Shown in pieces: positions 19,279-29,401 of a stretch of DNA of 64,000 nucleotides (positions are counted from its first letter, which is position 1; every line of letters begins with the position of its first letter). Source of the stretch: Pseudomonas deceptionensis (GTDB lineage Bacteria; Pseudomonadota; Gammaproteobacteria; Pseudomonadales; Pseudomonadaceae); assembly GCF_900106095.1 (NCBI RefSeq), contig NZ_FNUD01000002.1, positions 1,633,501 to 1,697,500 of the forward strand. Reading direction: 5' to 3'. Made by a program: the position numbers and the translations under genes. The notes below the pieces were generated by a model that was not told the DNA's origin, ran no database searches, and saw nothing but the letters and a program-made list of their open reading frames with translations.

Positions 19279-21111
19279 CTATTGCGCAGCGCTGGCTTCC
19301 GGCGCTTTGTCGAGCTTGACCTCAAACCCGTATTCAACGGGGTTCAGCTCAGTGCGGGCATAGCTTTCAAGCTGGGTCGGCTGCCCATAAAAGTAATGCA
19401 CGTCGAACAAGGTCGGGCCATTGGGCTCGGCGCTATGGCTGACGGCTACCACTTCCTTCAGATAGTTGCCCGTGTCGTCTTTGGCGTAAAAGCGCCAGGC
19501 CTCGGACGGGAATACCTTTTGATCCACGACCAGTGCGTTGCCTTTGAGCTCGAGGCCTTTGGGCAGGTGGGCGACGTCCAGGACCTGTTTGTCGATGTCG
19601 GCGATAAACAGCGGGATCGAGCCAACCGCGTAAGCCGGGGTTTCGGGGAACAGGTTCAGGTCATAGGTGATGACGCCCGCGTGGGGGTCGACATCGAACG
19701 CTTCAGTGGGCAGCTCCAAAGGTTCGCTGCGCTTGCCCGTGTCGTCTTCGGCAAAGAAGGTAACCGGCGCGTCAGAATGGTCGGGGAGCGCGCCCAGCAT
19801 TTCGTCGTTGAAGGTGGCGGGGTGGCTGAACTCAAGGGTGGCTGCGCTGGCGTCGTCCACTGACTGGCGGATCACCACGCTTTTTTCCAGCTGCCCGGGT
19901 TCCAGGTTGGCGCCCTTGAGGTAGTTGGCGGCCTGATCGTCATAGACCACCACGTTGAGCGGCAGGGGCTGAATCTCTTTGCCCACGACGTTTCTGTCGA
20001 GCTTGCGCACGGGCAGGTCGAGCGCCTTGCGGGTGATGTTGGCGGTGGAAAAGTCGAGCACGTTGATGTCGATATTTTCGACCGTGCCGTTGAAGTACAC
20101 CTTGCTGTAATGGTGGGTGTGTTTTTGGTCAAAGGCCTTTTGTTCGTTATCCAGCTGCTGGCCGAAAGCGTCGGTCCAGGCGGTTTGCTTGAGCATCTGT
20201 GCCAGCTGCTCCTGATAAAAGGCCAGCTGTTCGGCGTTTTCGTTGATCGAGCCGGAACGTGCCAGGAACTGCCCGGAGTGATCGCGGGCCTGGATGATCA
20301 GCGGGTTGAGCGGGGTGTCGCGCACTTGCTCGGCCAGCGGGGCGCTGTTGACGATATCCACTTCGGCAAAGTTTTTGCCCAGTGTCAGCAAGGTTGCGCT
20401 AATGGTGCCGTCGGTACGGGTTTTGCCCACGTCCTTGGCCGTCAGGTTGAAAGTGACCACTTTGCCCGGCGCGATCACTTCGACTTTGCCGTGCAGCATC
20501 AGGGGCTGAGGTTGCTGGGTGTTCTCGACCTCAATCCCGTCGATATAGGGGTAGGTGACGGTCAGGTCGTCCGGGTTGCTCAGGTTGGCGCTGGAGGGGC
20601 TGAGCTGGATGCCGGGGTCGGTTTCAGACCACTCGGGCTGAAAGGGCACGACCTGTTTGTTGCTCAGGGTCACAGACTGCCATTCCAGCGCATGGGGGAA
20701 CGGGAATTCGGACGCACTGTTGAGCGGGAACGGGAAAACAGGCTCCAGGTCCGTCAGGTAATCAGAGCTGGAGTTTTTGCGCATCACAAACAGCCCGTTG
20801 ATATAGGCATCGCTCAGCGCCTGGCTGCTTGGGTAGTGCTTGAGCAGTGCAAGGTCGTCAGTGCCATATTCGGTCTCGACGGGCTTGTCCTGCAGCTTGA
20901 GGCGCGCACGCTCAAGCAGCAGCAAGGAGCCGCCCAGGTCTGCGACGGCATCTTTGAGCTGCTGATCCTTGATGGTGTCTAGGCTCTTTTCGAACGCTGC
21001 ACTGCGCTCTTCCAGGCTGGCCTGCTGGTGTTCGTCATCAGGGGAGCAGCCGCTGGAGGCGAGTAAAGCCATCGAAAGCCCAAAACAAGCCAAGGGAAAT
21101 CGCAGATCCAT
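19279..21111 (-). CDS. Large hypothetical lipoprotein
   Basis: 610 residues. The N-terminus is a lipoprotein signal with lipobox LASSGC (Cys22), followed by an Asp-rich start (SPDDEHQ), then a helical segment (about 30-75). The remainder is rich in short beta-like segments and acidic residues, with repeated FYAKDDTGN / FFAEDDTGK-type motifs around residues 440 and 555, suggesting two copies of one beta module. No enzymatic motif is seen. An Asp two residues after the Cys could retain it in the inner membrane under the E. coli rule, but this is uncertain in Pseudomonas. Confidence 0.8.
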   Translation of the reverse strand: MDLRFPLACFGLSMALLASSGCSPDDEHQQASLEERSAAFEKSLDTIKDQQLKDAVADLGGSLLLLERARLKLQDKPVETEYGTDDLALLKHYPSSQALSDAYINGLFVMRKNSSSDYLTDLEPVFPFPLNSASEFPFPHALEWQSVTLSNKQVVPFQPEWSETDPGIQLSPSSANLSNPDDLTVTYPYIDGIEVENTQQPQPLMLHGKVEVIAPGKVVTFNLTAKDVGKTRTDGTISATLLTLGKNFAEVDIVNSAPLAEQVRDTPLNPLIIQARDHSGQFLARSGSINENAEQLAFYQEQLAQMLKQTAWTDAFGQQLDNEQKAFDQKHTHHYSKVYFNGTVENIDINVLDFSTANITRKALDLPVRKLDRNVVGKEIQPLPLNVVVYDDQAANYLKGANLEPGQLEKSVVIRQSVDDASAATLEFSHPATFNDEMLGALPDHSDAPVTFFAEDDTGKRSEPLELPTEAFDVDPHAGVITYDLNLFPETPAYAVGSIPLFIADIDKQVLDVAHLPKGLELKGNALVVDQKVFPSEAWRFYAKDDTGNYLKEVVAVSHSAEPNGPTLFDVHYFYGQPTQLESYARTELNPVEYGFEVKLDKAPEASAAQ

Positions 21112-21253
21112 GGTTCGGGTTTCCTGTCCGTAAACAATGCTGAGGAGGTGGACACTAGCAGAAAATGTTTTTACAGGCTGTTTCGAGCTCTTTATCTCTG
21201 TGCTTTTCTCACTGATATACTCGCGCCCATTTTTTTACTTCCTGTGAGATTCA

Positions 21254-21742
21254 ATGGAACGCTTTATCGAAAACGCAATGTACGCCTCGCGCTGGATTTT
21301 GGCGCCAATCTACTTTGGGCTCTCGCTGGGCCTGCTGGCTTTGGCGTTGAAGTTCTTTCAGGAAGTGTTTCACGTAATCCCCAACGTGTTCGCGTTAAGT
21401 GAGTCGGATTTGATCCTGGTCATCCTGTCGCTGATCGACATGGCTCTGGTGGGCGGTTTGCTGGTGATGGTGATGATTTCGGGCTATGAGAACTTCGTCT
21501 CGCAGCTGGATATCGACGACCACAAAGAAAAGCTTAGCTGGTTGGGGACGATGGACTCCACGTCGCTGAAAATGAAAGTCGCGGCCTCGATTGTGGCGAT
21601 CTCCTCGATCCACCTGCTGCGGGTATTTATGGATGCGCGCAACATCGAGCCCCAATACCTGATGTGGTACGTGATCATTCACATGACCTTCGTGGTATCG
21701 GCGTTTGCGATGGGCTATCTGGATAAATTGACCAAGCATTGA
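21254..21742 (+). CDS. TIGR00645/UPF0114 (YqhA-like) inner-membrane protein
   Basis: 162 residues with the family start [20 protein letters not shown] and three to four hydrophobic helices (about 15-40, 52-75, 105-125 and 135-155). Conserved blocks [25 protein letters not shown] and [19 protein letters not shown] are present. Members are widespread inner-membrane proteins of unknown function. It is a single gene divergent from the large lipoprotein and upstream of fklB, as in PAO1 (PA4574). Confidence 0.9.
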   Translation: MERFIENAMYASRWILAPIYFGLSLGLLALALKFFQEVFHVIPNVFALSESDLILVILSLIDMALVGGLLVMVMISGYENFVSQLDIDDHKEKLSWLGTMDSTSLKMKVAASIVAISSIHLLRVFMDARNIEPQYLMWYVIIHMTFVVSAFAMGYLDKLTKH

Positions 21743-21884
21743 TGACTGGCCAGGGGGCGCGAACGAACCCGGGCTGCGAAGGCTTTGGGGGCTGTGGTAG
21801 TCTGCTGGCCCTTTTTTGGTTCAGGGTGTTTGGGAGCAGCGCGGTACAGGCTTTTCCTCAATACCCTCACAGCGGAGCAGTGTT

Positions 21885-22502
21885 ATGTCCGAAGTAAATC
21901 TGTCGACCGACGAAACCCGCGTTAGCTACGGCATTGGCCGTCAGCTGGGTGACCAACTGCGCGACAACCCGCCACCGGGCATTAGCCTGGATGCGATCCT
22001 GGCTGGTCTGACTGACGCTTTCGCGGGCAAGGAAAGCCGTGTAGGTCAGGAAGAAATGAGCGCCAGCTTCAAAGTGATCCGCGAGATCATGCAAGCTGAA
22101 GCGGCTGCCAAAGCTGAAGCCGCTGCAGGTGAAGGCAAGGCTTTCCTGGCTGAAAACGCCAAGAAAGACGGCATCACCACTCTGGCATCGGGCCTGCAAT
22201 TTGAAGTTGTGACTGCAGGTGAAGGCGCCAAGCCATCCCGTGAAGACACCGTACGTGTTCACTACCACGGCACCCTGATTGACGGCACTGTGTTCGACAG
22301 CTCCTACGATCGTGGTCAGCCAGCAGAATTCCCGGTGGGCGGCGTGATCGCCGGCTGGACTGAAGCCCTGCAACTGATGAACGCCGGCAGCAAATGGCGC
22401 ATCTACGTGCCGAGCGAACTGGCTTACGGCGCCCAAGGCGTTGGCAGCATTGCTCCGCACAGCGTGCTGGTATTCGACGTTGAGCTGCTGGACGTTCTGT
22501 AA
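21885..22502 (+). CDS. fklB: FKBP-type peptidyl-prolyl isomerase FklB
   Basis: 205 residues with an N-terminal dimerisation domain (DETRVSYGIGRQLGDQL) and a C-terminal FKBP domain: VRVHYHGTLIDGTVFDSSYDRG, FPVGGVIAGWTEALQLM and WRIYVPSELAYG. There is no signal peptide, so it is the cytosolic FklB type, not periplasmic FkpA. An Ala/Glu-rich linker (about 68-90) separates the domains. The ATG at MSEVNLSTDE follows GCGGAGCAG; upstream in-frame codons do not fit the family. Confidence 0.92.
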   Translation: MSEVNLSTDETRVSYGIGRQLGDQLRDNPPPGISLDAILAGLTDAFAGKESRVGQEEMSASFKVIREIMQAEAAAKAEAAAGEGKAFLAENAKKDGITTLASGLQFEVVTAGEGAKPSREDTVRVHYHGTLIDGTVFDSSYDRGQPAEFPVGGVIAGWTEALQLMNAGSKWRIYVPSELAYGAQGVGSIAPHSVLVFDVELLDVL

Positions 22503-22530
22503 GAACTCGGCAGTTTAAAGCGTTGGTAAA

Positions 22531-22588
22531 GCGGGCTTGCTGGCGATCCGGATGACGTCATGTCGTCTGTATCGCAAGCAAGCCCGTT
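22531..22588. repeat. REP-like palindrome, AGCGGGCTTGCT family
   Basis: AGCGGGCTTGCTGGCGAT faces ATCGCAAGCAAGCCCG around a centre containing GACGTC. The family differs from the GTAGCCGCTG repeats elsewhere in the window. It sits between convergent fklB and the PA4570-type gene. Confidence 0.75.
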
Positions 22589-22603
22589 TGCTTTTGACAT
22601 ACC

Positions 22604-22876
22604 TCATATCACTATTTTGGCGTGATGCTCGTGGGTGTCAGTGGTGCCGATTGGGCGCAATGCCCGGGCATAGCAAAACAGAAACAGATTACGCACCAGC
22701 TCCTTGAGCACCAGCGGCTCGCTGGAGTTGAGCCCGTTGAAATCCAGGTCGCCCTGATCCTGCAGCTCGTTGAGCGCTTCTTCTTCCAGTACTGCACAGA
22801 CTTCCCCGGTTTCCCGATGCAGGATTCGCAGGTACGGATGTGGGCGGTCCAGCCAGGCATCTATCAAATAAGTCAT
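22604..22876 (-). CDS. PA4570 family small protein, likely iron-regulated
   Basis: 90 residues, no recognised catalytic motif, no signal peptide. The sequence (ILHRETGEVCAVLEEEALNEL, then LVLKELVRNLFLFCYARAL) suggests a small mixed alpha/beta cytosolic protein. It corresponds by position, next to ispB and fklB, to PA4570, which I recall as strongly induced by iron starvation in P. aeruginosa. A Fur-box-like palindrome 26 bp upstream of the ATG supports such control here. A GGAGATACC ribosome site precedes the start. Function unknown. Confidence 0.8.
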   Translation of the reverse strand: MTYLIDAWLDRPHPYLRILHRETGEVCAVLEEEALNELQDQGDLDFNGLNSSEPLVLKELVRNLFLFCYARALRPIGTTDTHEHHAKIVI

Positions 22877-22901
22877 GTTCGGTATCTCCTTGATGAGTAC
22901 C

Positions 22902-22922
22902 GATGAGAATAATTCTTATTCG
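22902..22922 (-). promoter_or_regulatory. Fur-box-like palindrome upstream of the PA4570-type gene
   Basis: GATGAGAATAATTCTTATTC has the dyad GAGAATAATTCTTATTC, very close to the Fur consensus GATAATGATAATCATTATC. It lies 26-46 bp upstream of the ATG at 22876, where the promoter should be. No other gene start is near. Confidence 0.75.
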
Positions 22923-23033
22923 CTTAATAGCAAGTGCCTATTGGCGGATTTGTGTTTTTTCCATGCAAACACTGTGGTGGGTCAAGCTGACTGGCTTTTT
23001 GATATTGCGGGGGAGTACAGCGAGGGGAGTAGC

Positions 23034-23058
23034 ACCTTCCTGCGCGAAACGCAGGAAG
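23034..23058. repeat. Perfect 10-bp inverted repeat after yjdM
   Basis: CCTTCCTGCG and CGCAGGAAGG flank CGAAA, 14 bp past the yjdM stop codon on the minus strand. There is no T-run, so it may serve as a weak terminator or a 3'-end stabiliser. Confidence 0.55.
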
Positions 23059-23071
23059 GTCAGCAGCAGAA

Positions 23072-23413
23072 TCAGACCTTGCGCACGAACTCGGACTTGA
23101 GTTTCATCGGGCCGATACCGTCGATTTTGCAATCGATATCGTGATCGCCATCGCACAGACGAATGTTTTTGACTTTGGTGCCCACTTTGACGACCAGGGA
23201 GGTGCCCTTGATTTTCAGGTCCTTGATCACGGTGATGGTGTCACCGTCGGCCAGGACAGTGCCTGCGGAGTCTTTGTAGACTTTCACATCGCTGGTGTCT
23301 TCAGCGTCGCCGCTGGCGGACCACTCATGGGCGCATTCCGGGCAGATCAGCTGAACGCCGTCTTCGTAGGTGTATTCGGAATTGCATTTTGGGCAGGGTG
23401 GCAACGTGCTCAC
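23072..23413 (-). CDS. yjdM: YjdM (former PhnA) zinc-ribbon protein
   Basis: 113 residues. The N-terminal zinc ribbon [13 protein letters not shown]...CPECAHEW (two CxxC pairs) is followed by the PhnA/YjdM C-terminal domain ([14 protein letters not shown], then [19 protein letters not shown]). Despite the old name it is unlikely to degrade phosphonates; its role is undefined. The stop is followed by a hairpin and then the Fur-regulated gene on the same strand. The ATG is preceded by AGGAGC, a strong ribosome site. Confidence 0.9.
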   Translation of the reverse strand: MSTLPPCPKCNSEYTYEDGVQLICPECAHEWSASGDAEDTSDVKVYKDSAGTVLADGDTITVIKDLKIKGTSLVVKVGTKVKNIRLCDGDHDIDCKIDGIGPMKLKSEFVRKV

Positions 23414-23491
23414 TCAAAGCTCCTTAAGAGTCAGGATGGCTAAAAGGCACGTATTGTATAGGGTTTTAGCGGTGAGGGGGGGCGCAGGCAT

Positions 23492-23587
23492 TGTAGCCGC
23501 TGCCGAAGGCTGCGATGGGTTGCGCAGCGGCCCTCAGATTATGAAGGTCCTGCGGCCCTTTTATCGCAGCCTGCAGCAGCGGCTACA
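23492..23587. repeat. REP/REPIN-like palindrome (GTAGCCGCTG family)
   Basis: TGTAGCCGCTGCCGAAGGCT faces CAGCCTGCAGCAGCGGCTAC around an inner GGCCCT-type stretch. It ends four bases before the ispB stop codon on the minus strand. Confidence 0.85.
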
Positions 23588-23590
23588 GGC

Positions 23591-24559
23591 TTAGTGCGTG
23601 CGGGCTACCGCAAACTCGCTCAGCTCCACCAGCGCATCGCGGTATTCGCTGGGCGGCAGGGCTTCAAGGCAGACAATCGCACGGGCCACATAGTCGCGAG
23701 CCAGTTGTGCGGTGTACTCCAGCGAGCCGGACGCCTCAACGGCTTCACGAATGCTCTCCAGATCTTCAATGCCACCTTTCTGGATGGCCTTGCGCACCAG
23801 GGCTGCCTGCTCTGGCGTGCCTTCGCGCATGGTGTAGATCAAGGGCAGTGTCGGCTTGCCTTCGGCCAGATCGTCACCGACGTTCTTGCCCAGGGTTTCG
23901 GCGTCGCCGCGGTAGTCGAGCAGGTCGTCCACCAGCTGGAAAGCCACGCCCAGGTGGTCACCAAAGGTGCGCAGGGCTTCGCTTTGTTCTGGCGTGGCAC
24001 CGGCCAGTGCGGCGGCACTGTGGGTCGAAGCCTCGAACAGCATCGCGGTTTTGCCGCGAATGACTTCCATATAGGTTTCTTCGGTGGTGCTGGCGTCGCG
24101 CACCTTGGACAGCTGCAGCACTTCGCCTTCGGCAATGATGCGAGTGGCTTGCGACAGGATTTTCATCACTGGCATCGAGCCCAGCTCAACCATCATTTCG
24201 AAGGAGCGTGAGTACAGGAAGTCGCCAACCAGTACGCTGGGGGCGTTGCCCCACGTGGCATTGGCTGTTTTGCGGCCACGGCGCATGCCCGACATGTCGA
24301 CCACGTCGTCGTGCAGCAGGGTGGCGGTGTGCAAAAACTCGATGGTCGCGGCGAGCAGACGCATATCGTCGCCTTCGCGGCCCAGGGCCTTGCCACACAA
24401 CAGCACTAATAAAGGACGAAGGCGTTTGCCGCCGGCCGAAGTGATGTAATCGCCGATTTTTGAGACCAGCGGTACGCGTGAAGTCAGCTGCTTCTTGATG
24501 ATGCCATCGACGGCGCTAAAATCGTCCGCCACCGCGCGGTAGAAAGCTTGGGGTTGCAT
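23591..24559 (-). CDS. ispB: Octaprenyl/polyprenyl diphosphate synthase
   Basis: 322 residues, matching E. coli IspB. This trans-prenyltransferase makes the ubiquinone side chain. Both aspartate motifs are intact: LLHDDVVDMSGMRRG (DDxxD region) and FQLVDDLLDYRGD, along with GGKRLRP and GKTAMLFEA. I start at the ATG reading MQPQAFYRAV, where homologues begin; a longer open frame to 25069 runs backwards through the rplU promoter and rplU itself, so it is not coding. Divergent from rplU-rpmA, as in most proteobacteria. Confidence 0.95.
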   Translation of the reverse strand: MQPQAFYRAVADDFSAVDGIIKKQLTSRVPLVSKIGDYITSAGGKRLRPLLVLLCGKALGREGDDMRLLAATIEFLHTATLLHDDVVDMSGMRRGRKTANATWGNAPSVLVGDFLYSRSFEMMVELGSMPVMKILSQATRIIAEGEVLQLSKVRDASTTEETYMEVIRGKTAMLFEASTHSAAALAGATPEQSEALRTFGDHLGVAFQLVDDLLDYRGDAETLGKNVGDDLAEGKPTLPLIYTMREGTPEQAALVRKAIQKGGIEDLESIREAVEASGSLEYTAQLARDYVARAIVCLEALPPSEYRDALVELSEFAVARTH

Positions 24560-24637
24560 CAGCGACAGGTGCTCCAGAAGGGTTGCGCGGCATGCTAGGT
24601 CGGGGGGAGGGCCTGTCAAGGCGCGATGGGCGGCCCC

Positions 24638-24666
24638 TTGCAACCCTGACGTGCCTTGCGTACAAT
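24638..24666 (+). promoter_or_regulatory. Sigma-70 promoter of rplU-rpmA
   Basis: TTGCAA, a 17-bp spacer, then TACAAT. It lies 134 bp before the rplU ATG and in the ispB-rplU divergent region. Confidence 0.75.
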
Positions 24667-24799
24667 CGCGCACCCTGAACTTCCTGGGCAGCACCTGCCT
24701 TACGCAATTGCACTTGGGCCGTTCCAGCCCCATGCAGCCATGCCAGCCAATACCTTTACCTATAAAGAGCTGGGTGAGCAGGATTATCGGAGAAATACC

Positions 24800-25114
24800 A
24801 TGTCGTACGCAGTAATCGTTACTGGTGGCAAGCAATACAAAGTAGCTCCAGGTGAATACCTGAAGATCGAAAAACTGGAAATCGCTACCGGCGAATCCGT
24901 AACTTTTGATCGCGTTCTGTTGGTCGCCAATGGCGACGACGTAAACATCGGCGCTCCAGTTGTTCCTGGCGCCACTGTTGTTGCTGAAGTGATCTCCCAA
25001 GGTCGTCACGATAAAATCCGCATCATCAAGTTCCGTCGTCGTAAGCACCACATGAAGCGTATGGGCCACCGCCAGTGGTACACCGAGATCAAAATCACCG
25101 GTATTCAGGCTTAA
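24800..25114 (+). CDS. rplU: 50S ribosomal protein L21
   Basis: 104 residues. Starts [20 protein letters not shown] and ends in the basic 23S-rRNA-binding segment [19 protein letters not shown]. The ATG follows TCGGAGAAATACC, a good ribosome site, and agrees with the usual start; an in-frame extension to 24656 covers the promoter. rpmA begins 34 bp downstream, the invariant L21-L27 pair. Confidence 0.97.
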   Translation: MSYAVIVTGGKQYKVAPGEYLKIEKLEIATGESVTFDRVLLVANGDDVNIGAPVVPGATVVAEVISQGRHDKIRIIKFRRRKHHMKRMGHRQWYTEIKITGIQA

Positions 25115-25148
25115 TTTCAGCCTAATTCCTCACTAGGAGAATTGACTC

Positions 25149-25424
25149 ATGGCACACAAAAAAGCTGGTGGTAGTACCCGTAACGGTCGCGACTCAGAAG
25201 CCAAACGCCTTGGCGTGAAGATGTATGGCGGCCAGGCTATCATTCCGGGCAACATCATCGTGCGTCAGCGCGGCACCCAATTCCACGCTGGCTACGGCGT
25301 TGGTATGGGCAAAGATCACACCCTGTTCGCGAAAGTGGAAGGCGTGATCAAGTTCCAGGTTAAGGGCGCCTTCGGTCGCCGCTACGTAAGCATCGTTCCG
25401 AAGACTGTTGTCGTCGCAGCGTAA
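25149..25424 (+). CDS. rpmA: 50S ribosomal protein L27
   Basis: 91 residues. The [17 protein letters not shown]-terminus reaches the peptidyl-transferase centre; no Firmicute-type cleaved N-terminal extension is present. Conserved [17 protein letters not shown] and [16 protein letters not shown] follow. AGGAG lies six bases before the ATG. A terminator follows 20 bp after the stop, separating it from obgE. Confidence 0.97.
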   Translation: MAHKKAGGSTRNGRDSEAKRLGVKMYGGQAIIPGNIIVRQRGTQFHAGYGVGMGKDHTLFAKVEGVIKFQVKGAFGRRYVSIVPKTVVVAA

Positions 25425-25442
25425 TAGCTTGGTAGCTGGAAG

Positions 25443-25468
25443 AGCCCTGTCTTGCGACGGGGCTTTTT
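25443..25468 (+). terminator. Rho-independent terminator of rplU-rpmA
   Basis: Hairpin AGCCCTGTC / GACGGGGCT followed by five T. Confidence 0.8.
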
Positions 25469-25484
25469 CGTTTGTGGGGTGAGT

Positions 25485-25567
25485 CTCTTGCAAAACTGTT
25501 TGTATGGGCTGCCGGCGCTGGATTTAACGGTCGTTGATTGAGGTCGCTGCGCTCATTTTTGCAAGAG
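25485..25567. repeat. 83-bp element with 11-bp terminal inverted repeats, MITE-like
   Basis: CTCTTGCAAAA at the left end is exactly matched in reverse by TTTTGCAAGAG at the right end, with no coding capacity between. It lies in the rpmA-obgE spacer, 54 bp before the obgE ATG. It could be a remnant or non-autonomous derivative of an insertion sequence. No target-site duplication is obvious. Confidence 0.45.
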
Positions 25568-25603
25568 TCTTATGTCTTGGTTTTTATCGGCTCGTCCTGA
25601 TGA

Positions 25604-26848
<1,245 letters not shown>

Positions 26849-26868
26849 TTCGTTGCAGTAAACTACAG

Positions 26869-26891
26869 CGCCGCTCAATGAGCGGCGTTTT
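26869..26891 (+). terminator. Terminator-like hairpin after obgE
   Basis: CGCCGCTCAATGAGCGGCG followed by four T, 21 bp after the obgE stop codon. Confidence 0.7.
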
Positions 26892-26971
26892 AGCATCTAC
26901 TAATTGGTAATCAAAAATAATTCCATGGGTGGCGCTCGGTCGCGCTGCTCTCAGGCATAGGTTGGATGATG

Positions 26972-28090
26972 ATGCGGAGCAAGGTGACGGGTGCGCAGCG
27001 CTGGGTCGTGAAGATCGGCAGCGCGTTGCTGACAGCGGATGGCAAGGGCCTGGATCGCGTGGCGATGGGGGTCTGGGTCGAGCAGATGGTGGCCTTGCAT
27101 GAGGCGGGCGTCGAGTTGGTGCTAGTGTCTTCGGGTGCGGTAGCGGCCGGGATGAGCCGCTTGGGCTGGACGGTACGACCGAGTGCCATGCATGAGTTGC
27201 AAGCCGCTGCTGCCATTGGCCAGATGGGTCTGGTGCAGGCTTGGGAGTCGAGCTTTGCCGAGCACTCGCGGCACACGGCGCAAATCCTGCTGACCCATGA
27301 CGATCTGTCGGATCGCAAACGTTATCTCAACGCCCGCAGTACCTTGCGTGCGTTGGTGGAGTTGGGCGTGATCCCGGTCATCAATGAAAATGACACGGTG
27401 GTCACGGACGAAATCCGTTTCGGTGACAACGATACGCTGGCGGCGCTGGTGGCCAACCTGGTCGAGGCTGACCTGCTGGTGATCCTGACCGATCGCGATG
27501 GCATGTTTGATGCTGATCCGCGCAATAACCCCGATGCGAAGATGATCTACGAGGCGCGTGCCGATGACCCTGCGCTGGATGCAGTGGCCGGCGGCACGGG
27601 CGGCGCGCTTGGGCGTGGCGGGATGCAGACCAAGCTGCGCGCAGCGCGACTGGCGGCCCGTTCGGGTGCGCACACAATCATCGTGGGCGGGCGTCTGGAG
27701 CGTGTGCTGGATCGTCTGAAGGCGGGTGAGCGCCTGGGTACGTTGCTGTCCCCTGAGCGCGGCCTGCTGGCGGCGCGCAAACAGTGGCTGGCCGGGCATC
27801 TGCAAACCCGCGGCACGCTGGTGCTGGACGATGGTGCCGTGGCGGCATTGTCCCAGGGCAATAAAAGTTTGCTGCCGGTGGGCGTCAAGGCGGTGCAGGG
27901 CGGTTTCCGTCGCGGTGAGATGGTGGTCTGTGTGGCGCCGGACGGGCGGGAGATCGCCCGCGGCCTGGCCAACTACAGTGCTGCAGAGGCCCAGAAAATT
28001 ATTGGGCAATCGTCGGATGCGATAGTTGGTTTGTTGGGTTATATGGCGGAGCCGGAGCTGGTTCACCGCGATAACTTGATTCTGGTTTGA
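26972..28090 (+). CDS. proB: Glutamate 5-kinase
   Basis: 372 residues: an amino-acid kinase domain ([10 protein letters not shown], then [34 protein letters not shown] and [12 protein letters not shown]) followed by a PUA domain from about residue 278. First step of proline synthesis. There are three consecutive start options; I use the ATG of [11 protein letters not shown] because P. aeruginosa ProB begins there, though the ATG at 26966 would add only two residues. creA follows 14 bp later. proA is not in this window. Confidence 0.95.
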   Translation: MRSKVTGAQRWVVKIGSALLTADGKGLDRVAMGVWVEQMVALHEAGVELVLVSSGAVAAGMSRLGWTVRPSAMHELQAAAAIGQMGLVQAWESSFAEHSRHTAQILLTHDDLSDRKRYLNARSTLRALVELGVIPVINENDTVVTDEIRFGDNDTLAALVANLVEADLLVILTDRDGMFDADPRNNPDAKMIYEARADDPALDAVAGGTGGALGRGGMQTKLRAARLAARSGAHTIIVGGRLERVLDRLKAGERLGTLLSPERGLLAARKQWLAGHLQTRGTLVLDDGAVAALSQGNKSLLPVGVKAVQGGFRRGEMVVCVAPDGREIARGLANYSAAEAQKIIGQSSDAIVGLLGYMAEPELVHRDNLILV

Positions 28091-28104
28091 TTTAGAGGTG
28101 TCGA

Positions 28105-28566
28105 ATGCGTCTGATTAAAGGTTTGCTGGGGTTGATGCTGGCGATGCCGTTGCTGGCGTCGGCTGAAGAAATCGGCACGGTGTCGACGGTCTTCAAGTTT
28201 GTCGGGCCCAATGATCGTATCGTGGTCGAAGCGTTCGATGATCCGAAGGTTGACGGTGTGACCTGCTACTTGTCCCGCGCCAAGACGGGCGGTATGAAAG
28301 GCGGCTTGGGTTTGGCTGAAGATCGCGCCGAAGCTTCGATTGCGTGCCGTCAGACCGGGCCGATCAGCTTCAAGGGTGATCTGAAGGATGGTGAAGAGGT
28401 GTTCAAAGAGCGCACTTCGCTGGTGTTCAAGACCATGCAGGTTGTGCGTTTCCTCGACAAGAAGCGCAATACGCTGGTGTATCTGGTGTACAGCGACCGC
28501 CTGATCGAAGGCAGTCCGCAGAACGCAGTCACCGCGATTCCGATTTTGCCGTGGGCGCACGAGTAA
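28105..28566 (+). CDS. creA: CreA family exported protein
   Basis: 153 residues with a signal peptide ([20 protein letters not shown]). The CreA body is seen as [22 protein letters not shown], then [13 protein letters not shown] and [10 protein letters not shown]. Two conserved cysteines (around 53 and 76 of the precursor) may form a disulfide. Periplasmic, function unknown despite being named after the E. coli creABCD operon; no creBCD is nearby. Likely co-transcribed with proB. A strong terminator follows. Confidence 0.9.
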   Translation: MRLIKGLLGLMLAMPLLASAEEIGTVSTVFKFVGPNDRIVVEAFDDPKVDGVTCYLSRAKTGGMKGGLGLAEDRAEASIACRQTGPISFKGDLKDGEEVFKERTSLVFKTMQVVRFLDKKRNTLVYLVYSDRLIEGSPQNAVTAIPILPWAHE

Positions 28567-28583
28567 CGGGTCTCAATAAAAAA

Positions 28584-28611
28584 AGCTGCGTTTATCGCAG
28601 CTTTTTTTTTT
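28584..28611 (+). terminator. Rho-independent terminator of proB-creA
   Basis: AGCTGCG-TTTAT-CGCAGCT followed by a run of T, with an A-run before it. Confidence 0.92.
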
Positions 28612-28638
28612 GCCAAATTTTTACTGCTTTGACGTTTT

Positions 28639-28787
28639 TGTAGACGCAGACGAGCGCAGCGAGGCTGCGTTCGACGGCGAAGCCGTCGCAAAGCCGGAGG
28701 GTGCGGTCATTGAGGTAAGGTGAAGGTTGTGAGATTACGACCGCTTCGCGCTCGAGCGCAGCCTCGCTACGCTCGTCAGCGGCTACA
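28639..28787. repeat. Long palindromic REPIN-like repeat
   Basis: TGTAGACGCAGACGAGCGCA and, about 110 bases later, inverted CTCGTCAGCGGCTACA form imperfect outer arms. Inside lie CGAGCGCAGCGAGGCTGCG with CGCAGCCTCGCTACGCTCG in reverse and a GACGGCGAAGCCGTC hairpin. Longer and more diverged than the other copies. Confidence 0.7.
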
Positions 28788-28834
28788 GGATCTGCGTTCG
28801 GGGGGGGGTGAATATCAAATCGCAGGCAATAAAA

Positions 28835-28852
28835 AACCGACCCTGAGGTCGG
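28835..28852 (-). terminator. Rho-independent terminator of rpsT
   Basis: ACCGACC-CTGA-GGTCGGT flanked by A- and T-runs, placed 20 bp after the rpsT stop codon on the minus strand. Works in both directions. Confidence 0.9.
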
Positions 28853-28872
28853 TTTTTTAAAAAGCTTATCGC

Positions 28873-29151
28873 TTAAGCAGCAGTCGCAAGGTTCAACGCC
28901 TTGACGTGGCCATTCAGGCGGCTCTTATGGCGAGCAGCTTTGTTCTTGTGGATGATACCTTTATCGGCCATACGGTCGATAACAGGAACAGCCAGAACAT
29001 AGGCAGCTTGCGCTTTAGCAGCGTCTTTTGCGTCGATGGCCTTAACTACATTCTTGATGTAGGTACGAACCATGGAACGCAGGCTGGCGTTGTGGCTGCG
29101 ACGCTTCTCAGCCTGTTTTGCACGTTTTTTGGCGGAAGGTGTGTTGGCCAC
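28873..29151 (-). CDS. rpsT: 30S ribosomal protein S20
   Basis: 92 residues beginning (M)[17 protein letters not shown], highly basic and helical, binding 16S rRNA. The start is GTG, preceded by CGAGGAGCTCGAC with a strong GAGGAG ribosome site; any ATG choice upstream would add about 155 non-ribosomal residues. Use of a non-ATG start recalls E. coli rpsT (UUG), where it serves autoregulation. Divergent from murJ. Confidence 0.95.
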   Translation of the reverse strand: MANTPSAKKRAKQAEKRRSHNASLRSMVRTYIKNVVKAIDAKDAAKAQAAYVLAVPVIDRMADKGIIHKNKAARHKSRLNGHVKALNLATAA

Positions 29152-29401
29152 CGTCGAGCTCCTCGAAAGACTTTTGGGAAATAACAAACAAAATAGGCCG
29201 CGAATCATGCCGATGACGAGAACTCTTGTCAAGGGCGTTTGATGCGATCCGCTGAGTGGTGGATCGAGGCAGACGGGATATTTATTTCCGGCGCTTGACC
29301 TGTAAACTCGCGAGCTTGGCTCTGTGCTGTTGCGGCGCGCAGTATCGCATAAGTGGGCGCTTTGTTCGCCTGCTCTTTCTCTATAGGCAAAAACTCTTTC
29401 A

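Noticed and set aside
24560..25069. N-terminal extension of ispB
   Set aside because: Would run antisense through the rplU promoter and rplU; homologues begin at MQPQAFYR.
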